Source of the DNA: Oasisia sp. SBJ-2009
Lineage: Eukaryota > Annelida > Polychaeta > Sabellida > Siboglinidae
Length of the DNA: 64,000 nt
Assembly: GCA_964017155.1 (NCBI GenBank)
Contig: OZ024860.1
Location: 53,748,056 to 53,812,055, forward strand
Direction of reading: 5' to 3'
The translations under genes and the position numbers were made by a program. Of this stretch, positions 1 through 9,052 are shown piece by piece (within the stretch, counting starts at the first letter, position 1; each line of letters begins with the position of its first letter). The notes under the pieces were generated by a model that saw only the letters and a list, made by a program, of their open reading frames with translations, was not told the DNA's origin and did not search any database.

Positions 1-213
1 ATTATAATTGAATGAATTAATTTAATCAAGTATCAAATGTTGGCCAAAAATACTGATATAATAGCAACATTGAGGTGGGTCCGACTTGTACATAAGTGCC
101 AAATAGGGAAATAGTGACCGCTGCGCTTGCGACTGGCACAAATCGCGCTGTCTTTTCGACCTCAAAAGTTTGCCAAGACGCGCTGTTTATAAAACATAAA
201 TACGCGCAAGATG
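1..213 (+). repeat. Short unit S (type example)
   Basis: 213 bp. A core split over the unit boundary (146-213 plus the next unit's start; 1-93 here) with a 52-bp fused spacer at 94-145. The spacer begins like L1 (AAGTGCCAAATAG) and ends like L2 (ACCGCTGCGCTTGCGACTGG), so S looks like a long unit that lost about 291 bp from L1 through A' into L2. AAATAG occurs twice at the junction (AAATAGGGAAATAGTG), which resembles a small templated insertion left by end joining. The deletion origin is an inference from the flanking matches. Confidence 0.9.
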
Positions 214-305
214 ATTATAATTGAATGAATTAATTTAATCAAGTAACAAATGTTGGCAAAAATACTGATATAATAGCAACATTGAGGTGGGTCCGACTTG
301 TACAT

Positions 306-402
306 CAGTGCCAAATAGTGAAATACTGAACACAAATTGAGAGTATACGTGCTTTTATGAGACAGTGCGCTTGAAGGTACGCGCCCGCAAGTGTAGGCAT
401 TC
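306..402 (+). other. L1 spacer between A and A' cores
   Basis: 97 bp bounded on both sides by perfect inverted GACTTGTACAT / ATGTACAAGTC. It contains AGTGCCAAATAGTG, GAGAGTATACGTGCTTTTAT and a GC-rich segment ending CCCGCAAGTGTAGGCAT. Two L1 subfamilies are seen in the window: AATACTGAACAC (B units) and AATTCTGAAAAC (C and D units). Confidence 0.85.
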
Positions 403-562
403 ATGTACAAGTCGGGCCCACCTCAATGTTGGTATTATAACTGTATCTTTGCCAATATTTGATACATGAATTTGTTAATTCAATCAATTATAATCATCTT
501 GCGCATATTAATGTTTTATATACAGCGCGTCTTAGCAGACATTTGAGGTCGAAAAGACAGCG
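403..562 (+). repeat. A' core (inverted 160-bp module, type example)
   Basis: 160 bp from ATGTACAAGTCGGGCCCACC to GAAAAGACAGCG. It is the reverse-complement counterpart of the A core formed by 650-809 and of every S core. The middle is AT-rich with ATTATAATCATCTTGCGC conserved in both orientations. The edges are CpG-containing. One core is close to the length of DNA in a nucleosome plus short linker; no function follows from that alone. Confidence 0.85.
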
Positions 563-649
563 TGGTCGGCATAAACAAACTGTTTATCGCTCATTCCATA
601 TGCACAGCGCAGTAACATGCACCGCTGCGCTTGCGACTGGCACAAATCG
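563..649 (+). other. L2 spacer between A' and A cores
   Basis: 87 bp, starting TGGTCGGCATAAACAAACTG and ending GCGCTTGCGACTGGCACAAA. The C and some D units carry CAGTGCAGTAACATGC and CACAAGTCGCG here, the B units CAGCGCAGTAACATGC and CACAAATCGCG. The second half of this spacer is what remains in the S and S2 short units. Confidence 0.85.
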
Positions 650-717
650 CGCTGTCTTTTCCACCTCAAAAGTTTGCCAAGACGCGCTGTTTATAAAACA
701 TAAATACGCGCAAGATG

Positions 718-1221
718 ATTATAATTGAATGAATTAATTTAATCAAGTATCAAATGTTGGCCAAAAATAGTGATATAATAGCAACATTGAGGTGGGTCCG
801 ACTTGTACATAAGTGCCAAATAGTGAAATTCTGAAAACAAATTGAGAGTATACGTGCTTTTATGAGAGAGTGCGCGTGGAGGTACGCGCCCGCAAGTGTA
901 GGCATTTATGTACAAGTCGGGCCCACCTCAATGTTGGTATTATAACTGTATCTTTGCCAAAATTGATACTTGATTTTATTAATTCTATCAATTATAATGA
1001 TCTTGCACATATTTATGTTTTATATACAGCGCGTCTTCGCAGACTTTTGAGGTCGAAAAGACAGCGTGGTCGGCATAAACAAACTGTACATCGCTCATTC
1101 CATATGCACAGTGCAGTAACATGCACCGCAGCGCTTGCGACTGGCACAAGTCGCGCTGTCTTTTCGACCCCAAACGTTTGCCAAGACGCGCTGTTTATAA
1201 AACATAAATACGCGCAAGATG
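718..1221 (+). repeat. Long unit C (type example)
   Basis: 504 bp: A core start 718-810 (93 bp), L1 811-907, A' core 908-1066 (159 bp), L2 1067-1153, A core end 1154-1221. This copy is a C2-like variant with GTGGAGGTAC in L1 and CTTCGCAGAC in A'. Three C subtypes alternate in the array: C1 (GTGAAGG, CTTAGCAG), C2 (GTGGAGG, CTTCGCAG, usually ATTATCACTG) and C3 (GTGGAGG, CTTAGCAG). Confidence 0.92.
1137..1154 (+). other. 6-6-6 hairpin in L2 of C units
   Basis: GCGACT, loop GGCACA, AGTCGC: a perfect 6-bp inverted repeat around six bases, at the L2/A border. It is intact in C units and in D units with CACAAGTCGC. In B and S units AAATCGC reduces the stem to four pairs. Role unknown. Confidence 0.7.
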
Positions 1222-4200
1222 ATTATAATTGAATGAATTAATTTAATCAAGTATCAAATGTTGGCCAAAAATACTGATATAATAGCAACATTGAGGTGGG
1301 TCCGACTTGTACATAAGTGCCAAATAGGGAAATAGTGACCGCTGCGCTTGCGACTGGCACACATCGCGCTGTCTTTTCGACCTCAAAAGTTTGCCAAGAC
1401 GCGCTGTTTATAAAACATAAATACGCGCAAGATGATTATAATTGAATGAATTAATTTAATCAAGTAACAAATGTTGGCAAAAATACTGATATAATAGCAA
1501 CATTGAGGTGGGTCCGACTTGTACATCAGTGCCAAATAGTGAAATACTGAACACAAATTGAGAGTATACGTGCTTTTATGAGACAGTGCGCGTGAAGGTA
1601 CGCGCCCGCAAGTGTAGGCATTCATGTACAAGTCGGGCCCACCTCAATGTTGGTATTATAACTGTATCTTTGCCAATATTTGATACATGAATTTGTTAAT
1701 TCAATCAATTATAATCATCTTGCGCATATTAATGTTTTATATAAAGCGCGTCTTAGCAGACATTTGAGGTCGAAAAGACAGCGTGGTCGGCATAAACAAA
1801 CTGTTTATCGCTCATTCCATATGCACAGCGCAGTAACATGCACCGCTGCGCTTGCGACTGGCACAAATCGCGCTGTCTTTTCGACCTCAAAAGTTTGCCA
1901 AGACGCGCTGTTTATAAAACATAAATACGCGCAAGATGATTATAATTGAATGAATTAATTTAATCAAGTATCAAATGTTGGCCAAAAATAGTGATATAAT
2001 AGCAACATTGAGGTGGGTCCGACTTGTACATAAGTGCCAAATAGTGAAATTCTGAAAACAAATTGAGAGTATACGTGCTTTTATGAGAGAGTGCGCGTGA
2101 AGGTACGCGCCCGCAAGTGTAGGCATTTATGTACAAGTCGGGCCCACCTCAATGTTGGTATTATAACTGTATCTTAGCCAAAATTGATACTTGATTTTAT
2201 TAATTCTATCAATTATAATGATCTTGCACATATTTATGTTTTATATACAGCGCGTCTTAGCAGACTTTTGAGGTCGAAAAGACAGCGTGGTCGGCATAAA
2301 CAAACTGTACATCGCTCATTCCATATGCACAGTGCAGTAACATGCACCGCAGCGCTTGCGACTGGCACAAGCCGCGCTGTCTTTTCGACCCCAAACGTTT
2401 GCCAAGACGCGCTGTTTATAAAACATAAATACGCGCAAGATGATTATAATTGAATGAATTAATTTAATCAAGTATCAAATGTTGGCCAAAAATACTGATA
2501 TAATAGCAACATTGAGGTGGGTCCGACTTGTACATAAGTGCCAAATAGGGAAATAGTGACCGCTGCGCTTGCGACTGGCACAAATCGCGCTGTCTTTTCG
2601 ACCTCAAAAGTTTGCCAAGACGCGCTGTTTATAAAACATAAATACGCGCAAGATGATTATAATTGAATGAATTAATTTAATCAAGTAACAAATGTTGGCA
2701 AAAATACTGATATAATAGCAACATTGAGGTGGGTCCGACTTGTACATCAGTGCCAAATAGTGAAATACTGAACACAAATTGAGAGTATACGTGCTTTTAT
2801 GAGACAGTGCGCGTGAAGGTACGCGCCCGCAAGTGTAGGCATTCATGTACAAGTCGGGCCCACCTCAATGTTGGTATTATAACTGTATCTTTGCCAATAT
2901 TTGATACATGAATTTGTTAATTCAATCAATTATAATCATCTTGCGCATATTAATGTTTTATATACAGCGCGTCTTAGCAGACATTTGAGGTCGAAAAGAC
3001 AGCGTGGTCGGCATAAACAAACTGTTTATCGCTCATTCCATATGCACAGCGCAGTAACATGCACCGCTGCGCTTGCGACTGGCACAAATCGCGCTGTCTT
3101 TTCGACCTCAAAAGTTTGCCAAGACGCGCTGTTTATAAAACATAAATACGCGCAAGATGATTATAATTGAATGAATTAATTTAATCAAGTATCAAATGTT
3201 GGCCAAAAATAGTGATATAATAGCAACATTGAGGTGGGTCCGACTTGTACATAAGTGCCAAATAGTGAAATTCTGAAAACAAATTGAGAGTATACGTGCT
3301 TTTATGAGAGAGTGCGCGTGGAGGTACGCGCCCGCAAGTGTAGGCATTTATGTACAAGTCGGGCCCACCTCAATGTTGGTATTATAACTGTATCTTTGCC
3401 AAAATTGATACTTGATTTTATTAATTCTATCAATTATAATGATCTTGCACATATTTATGTTTTATATACAGCGCGTCTTAGCAGACTTTTGAGGTCGAAA
3501 AGACAGCGTGGTCGGCATAAACAAACTGTACATCGCTCATTCCATATGCACAGTGCAGTAACATGCACCGCAGCGCTTGCGACTGGCACAAGTCGCGCTG
3601 TCTTTTCGACCCCAAACGTTTGCCAAGACGCGCTGTTTATAAAACATAAATACGCGCAAGATGATTATAATTGAATGAATTAATTTAATCAAGTATCAAA
3701 TGTTGGCCAAAAATACTGATATAATAGCAACATTGAGGTGGGTCCGACTTGTACATAAGTGCCAAATAGGGAAATAGTGACCGCTGCGCTTGCGACTGGC
3801 ACAAATCGCGCTGTCTTTTCGACCTCAAAAGTTTGCCAAGACGCGCTGTTTATAAAACATAAATACGCGCAAGATGATTATAATTGAATGAATTAATTTA
3901 ATCAAGTAACAAATGTTGGCAAAAATACTGATATAATAGCAACATTGAGGTGGGTCCGACTTGTACATCAGTGCCAAATAGTGAAATACTGAACACAAAT
4001 TGAGAGTATACGTGCTTTTATGAGACAGTGCGCGTGAAGGTACGCGCCCGCAAGTGTAGGCATTCATGTACAAGTCGGGCCCACCTCAATGTTGGTATTA
4101 TAACTGTATCTTTGCCAATATTTGATACATGAATTTGTTAATTCAATCAATTATAATCATCTTGCGCATATTAATGTTTTATATACAGCGCGTCTTAGCA

Positions 4201-4884
4201 GACATTTGAGGTCGAAAAGACAGCGTGGTCGGCATAAACAAACTGTTTATCGCTCATTCCATATGCACAGCGCAGTAACATGCACCGCTGCGCTTGCGAC
4301 TGGCACAAATCGCGCTGTCTTTTCGACCTCAAAAGTTTGCCAAGACGCGCTGTTTATAAAACATAAATACGCGCAAGATGATTATAATTGAATGAATTAA
4401 TTTAATCAAGTATCAAATGTTGGCCAAAAATAGTGATATAATAGCAACATTGAGGTGGGTCCGACTTGTACATAAGTGCCAAATAGTGAAATTCTGAAAA
4501 CAAATTGAGAGTATACGTGCTTTTATGAGAGAGTGCGCGTGAAGGTACGCGCCCGCAAGTGTAGGCATTTATGTACAAGTCGGGCCCACCTCAATGTTGG
4601 TATTATAACTGTATCTTTGCCAAAATTGATACTTGATTTTATTAATTCTATCAATTATAATGATCTTGCACATATTTATGTTTTATATACAGCGCGTCTT
4701 AGCAGACTTTTGAGGTCGAAAAGACAGCGTGGTCGGCATAAACAAACTGTACATCGCTCATTCCATATGCACAGTGCAGTAACATGCACCGCAGCGCTTG
4801 CGACTGGCACAAGTCGCGCTGTCTTTTCGACCCCAAACGTTTGCCAAGACGCGCTGTTTATAAAACATAAATACGCGCAAGATG
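1222..4884 (+). repeat. Three tandem 1221-bp HORs
   Basis: Copies at 1,222-2,442, 2,443-3,663 and 3,664-4,884, each S-B-C. Units: S 1,222/2,443/3,664; B 1,435/2,656/3,877; C 1,939/3,160/4,381. C subtypes are C1, C3, C1. The C at 1,939 has private changes ATCTTAGCCAAAA (2,172) and CAAGCCGCG (near 2,369). The B at 1,435 has TATATAAAGCGCG near 1,738. Otherwise copies differ at only a few bases. Confidence 0.93.
1588..1605 (+). other. 6-6-6 hairpin in L1 spacers
   Basis: GCGCGT, loop GAAGGT (GGAGGT in C2 and C3), ACGCGC: a perfect 6-bp GC-rich inverted repeat present in nearly every L1 in the window. The first L1 (near 366-383) has one base changed that breaks one pair. Its geometry matches the hairpin found in L2 of C units. 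Confidence 0.75.
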
Positions 4885-7831
4885 ATTATAATTGAATGAA
4901 TTAATTTAATCAAGTATCAAATGTTGGCCAAAAATACTGATATAATAGCAACATTGAGGTGGGTCCGACTTGTACATAAGTGCCAAATAGGGAAATAGTG
5001 ACCGCTGCGCTTGCGACTGGCACAAATCGCGCTGTCTTTTCGACCTCAAAAGTTTGCAAAGACGCGCTGTTTATAAAACATAAATACGCGCAAGATGATT
5101 ATAATTGAATGAATTAATTTAATCAAGTAACAAATGTTGGCAAAAATACTGATATAATAGCAACATTGAGGTGGGTCCGACTTGTACATCAGTGCCAAAT
5201 AGTGAAATACTGAACACAAATTGAGAGTATACGTGCTTTTATGAGACAGTGCGCGTGAAGGTACGCGCCCGCAAGTGTAGGCATTCATGTACAAGTCGGG
5301 CCCACCTCAATGTTGGTATTATAACTGTATCTTTGCCAATATTTGATACATGAATTTGTTAATTCAATCAATTATAATCATCTTGCGCATATTAATGTTT
5401 TATATACAGCGCGTCTTAGCAGACATTTGAGGTCGAAAAGACAGCGTGGTCGGCATAAACAAACTGTTTATCGCTCATTCCATATGCACAGCGCAGTAAC
5501 ATGCACCGCTGCGCTTGCGACTGGCACAAATCGCGCTGTCTTTTCGACCTCAAAAGTTTGCCAAGACGCGCTGTTTATAAAACATAAATACGCGCAAGAT
5601 GATTATAATTGAATGAATTAATGTAATCAAGTATCAAATGTTGGCCAAAAATAGTGATATAATAGCAACATTGAGGTGGGTCCGACTTGTACATAAGTGC
5701 CAAATAGTGAAATTCTGAAAACAAATTGAGAGTATACGTGCTTTTATGAGAGAGTGCGCGTGAAGGTACGCGCCCGCAAGTGTAGGCATTTATGTACAAG
5801 TCGGGCCCACCTCAATGTTGGTATTATAACTGTATCTTTGCCAATATTTGATACATGAATTTGTTAATTCAATCAATTATAATCATCTTGCGCATATTAA
5901 TGTTTTATATACAGCGCGTCTTAGCAGACATTTGAGGTCGAAAAGACAGCGTGGTCGGCATAAACAAACTGTTTATCGCTCATTCCATATGCACAGCGCA
6001 GTAACATGCACCGCTGCGCTTGCGACTGGCACAAATCGCGCTGTCTTTTCGTCCTCAAAAGTTTGCCAAGACGCGCTGTTTATAAAACATAAATACGCGC
6101 AAGATGATTATAATTGAATTAATTAATTTAATCAAGTATCAAATGTTGGCCAAAAATAGTGATATAATAGCAACATTGAGGTGGGTCCGACTTGTACATA
6201 AGTGCCAAATAGTGAAATTCTGAAAACAAATTGAGAGTATACGTGCTTTTATGAGAGAGTGCGCGTGGAGGTACGCGCCCGCAAGTGTAGGCATTTATGT
6301 ACAAGTCGGGCCCACCTCAATGTTGGTATTATCACTGTATCTTTGCCAAAATTGATACTTGATTTTATTAATTCTATCAATTATAATGATCTTGCACATA
6401 TTTATGTTTTATATACAGCGCGTCTTCGCAGACTTTTGAGGTCGAAAAGACAGCGTGGTCGGCATAAACAAACTGTACATCGCTCATTCCATATGCACAG
6501 TGCAGTAACATGCACCGCAGCGCTTGCGACTGGCACAAGTCGCGCTGTCTTTTCGACCCCAAACGTTTGCCAAGACGCGCTGTTTATAAAACATAAATAC
6601 GCGCAAGATGATTATAATTGAATGAATTAATTTAATCAAGTATCAAATGTTGGCCAAAAATACTGATATAATAGCAACATTGAGGTGGGTCCGACTTGTA
6701 CATAAGTGCCAAATAGGGAAATAGTGACCGCTGCGCTTGCGACTGGCACAAATCGCGCTGTCTTTTCGACCTCAAAAGTTTGCCAAGACGCGCTGTTTAT
6801 AAAACATAAATACGCGCAAGATGATTATAATTGAATGAATTAATTTAATCAAGTAACAAATGTTGGCAAAAATACTGATATAATAGCAACATTGAGGTGG
6901 GTCCGACTTGTACATCAGTGCCAAATAGTGAAATACTGAACACAAATTGAGAGTATACGTGCTTTTATGAGACAGTGCGCGTGAAGGTACGCGCCCGCAA
7001 GTGTAGGCATTCATGTACAAGTCGGGCCCACCTCAATGTTGGTATTATAACTGTATCTTTGCCAATATTTGATACATGAATTTGTTAATTCAATCAATTA
7101 TAATCATCTTGCGCATATTAATGTTTTATATACAGCGCGTCTTAGCAGACATTTGAGGTCGAAAAGACAGCGTGGTCGGCATAAACAAACTGTTTATCGC
7201 TCATTCCATATGCACAGCGCAGTAACATGCACCGCTGCGCTTGCGACTGGCACAAATCGCGCTGTCTTTTCGACCTCAAAAGTTTGCCAAGACGCGCTGT
7301 TTATAAAACATAAATACGCGCAAGATGATTATAATTGAATGAATTAATGTAATCAAGTATCAAATGTTGGCCAAAAATAGTGATATAATAGCAACATTGA
7401 GGTGGGTCCGACTTGTACATAAGTGCCAAATAGTGAAATTCTGAAAACAAATTGAGAGTATACGTGCTTTTATGAGAGAGTGCGCGTGAAGGTACGCGCC
7501 CGCAAGTGTAGGCATTTATGTACAAGTCGGGCCCACCTCAATGTTGGTATTATAACTGTATCTTTGCCAAAATTGATACTTGATTTTATTAATTCTATCA
7601 ATTATAATGATCTTGCACATATTTATGTTTTATATACAGCGCGTCTTAGCAGACTTTTGAGGTCGAAAAGACAGCGTGGTCGGCATAAACAAACTGTACA
7701 TCGCTCATTCCATATGCACAGTGCAGTAACATGCACCGCAGCGCTTGCGACTGGCACAAGTCGCGCTGTCTTTTCGACCCCAAACGTTTGCCAAGACGCG
7801 CTGTTTATAAAACATAAATACGCGCAAGATG
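4885..7831 (+). repeat. Super-HOR copy with hybrid second unit (2947 bp)
   Basis: Unit order S 4,885, B 5,098, C/B hybrid 5,602, C2 6,107, S 6,611, B 6,824, C1 7,328. This is the seven-unit S-B-B-C-S-B-C arrangement found again at 12,212-23,490, with the second B replaced in its first half by C sequence. The total is one base longer than 2946 because of the hybrid. Confidence 0.82.
5602..6106 (+). repeat. C/B hybrid long unit, 505 bp
   Basis: First half is C (TTGGCCAAAAATAGTG, GTACATAAGTG, GGCATTTATG to 5,791); second half is B (GCCAATATTTGATACATG from 5,845). The switch lies in 5,792-5,844. The unit inherits the extra base of C's A core and the full-length A' of B, giving 505 bp, exactly what crossover between C and B predicts. 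It also carries a private G in AATGTAATCAAG and GTCCTCAAAAG near 6,052. Confidence 0.9.
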
Positions 7832-9052
7832 ATTATAATTGAATGAATTAATTTAATCAAGTATCAAATGTTGGCCAAAAATACTGATATAATAGCAACA
7901 TTGAGGTGGGTCCGACTTGTACATAAGTGCCAAATAGGGAAATAGTGACCGCTGCGCTTGCGACTGGCACAAATCGCGCTGTCTTTTCGACCTCAAAAGT
8001 TTGCCAAGACGCGCTGTTTATAAAACATAAATACGCGCAAGATGATTATAATTGAATGAATTAATGTAATCAAGTATCAAATGTTGGCCAAAAATAGTGA
8101 TATAATAGCAACATTGAGGTGGGTCCGACTTGTACATAAGTGCCAAATAGTGAAATTCTGAAAACAAATTGAGAGTATACGTGCTTTTATGAGAGAGTGC
8201 GCGTGAAGGTACGCGCCCGCAAGTGTAGGCATTTATGTACAAGTCGGGCCCACCTCAATGTTGGTATTATAACTGTATCTTTGCCAAAATTGATACTTGA
8301 TTTTATTAATTCTATCAATTATAATGATCTTGCACATATTTATGTTTTATATACAGCGCGTCTTAGCAGACTTTTGAGGTCGAAAAGACAGCGTGGTCGG
8401 CATAAACAAACTGTACATCGCTCATTCCATATGCACAGTGCAGTAACATGCACCGCAGCGCTTGCGACTGGCACAAGTCGCGCTGTCTTTTCGACCCCAA
8501 ACGTTTGCCAAGACGCGCTGTTTATAAAACATAAATACGCGCAAGATGATTATAATTGAATGAATTAATTTAATCAAGTATCAAATGTTGGCCAAAAATA
8601 GTGATATAATAGCAACATTGAGGTGGGTCCGACTTGTACATAAGTGCCAAATAGTGAAATTCTGAAAACAAATTGAGAGTATACGTGCTTTTATGAGAGA
8701 GTGCGCGTGAAGGTACGCGCCCGCAAGTGTAGGCATTTATGTACAAGTCGGGCCCACCTCAATGTTGGTATTATAACTGTATCTTTGCCAAAATTGATAC
8801 TTGATTTTATTAATTCTATCAATTATAATGATCTTGCACATATTTATGTTTTATATACAGCGCGTCTTAGCAGACTTTTGAGGTCGAAAAGACAGCGTGG
8901 TCGGCATAAACAAACTGTACATCGCTCATTCCATATGCACAGTGCAGTAACATGCACCGCAGCGCTTGCGACTGGCACAAGTCGCGCTGTCTTTTCGACC
9001 CCAAACGTTTGCCAAGACGCGCTGTTTATAAAACATAAATACGCGCAAGATG
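7832..9052 (+). repeat. Irregular HOR S-C-C
   Basis: S 7,832-8,044, C1 8,045-8,548, C1 8,549-9,052. The length is 1221 bp as in a normal HOR, but the B position is occupied by a C unit. The first C carries AATGTAATCAAG, also present in the C at 7,328 and in the hybrid at 5,602, so these three share a recent source. Confidence 0.9.

Larger units (their letters stand above)
214..717 (+). repeat. Long unit B (type example)
   Basis: 504 bp, composed of A core start 214-305, L1 spacer 306-402, A' core 403-562, L2 spacer 563-649, and A core end 650-717 that continues into the next unit. The reverse complement of A aligns with A' over 160 positions with no gaps and about 19 mismatches. The best-conserved stretches are at the ends of the core: GAGGTGGGYCCGACTTGTAC beside L1, and CGCTGTCTTTTCGACCTCAAA beside L2 (differing only in its last bases between copies). 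Confidence 0.93.
1..1221 (+). repeat. Canonical 1221-bp HOR (S-B-C), first copy
   Basis: Three units in order: S 1-213, B 214-717, C 718-1221. Diagnostic bases: S has TTGGCCAAAAATACTG and the fused spacer with AATAGGGAAATAGTG; B has AAGTAACAAATG, GTACATCAGTG, GGCATTCATG and GATACATGAATTTG; C has AAAATAGTGATA, GTACATAAGTG, AATTCTGAAAAC, CAAAATTGATAC and GACCCCAAACG. C carries one extra base in its A core and lacks one in its A' core compared with B, so both are 504 bp. This copy has a private T in L1 (GCGCTTGAAGG at 369) and a C in TTTTCCACC near 660. Confidence 0.95.

Noticed and set aside
162..410. 82-codon minus-strand frame, with mirror copies on the plus strand of the right half
   Set aside because: Same reasoning; it overlaps the forward frames and crosses L1 and half of a core.
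650..670. CENP-B box in the CTTTTCGACCTCAAAAG motif
   Set aside because: The motif has inverted ends (CTTTT/AAAAG), but it does not contain the essential TTCG....A..CGGG pattern of the box.
459..728. 89-codon open frame in B units, and related 120-codon frames in C units
   Set aside because: Repeats with every unit, begins in an inverted core and ends at the next unit's start, and shows no domain or signal. Units with frame-breaking lengths are common. Treated as a by-product of the satellite.
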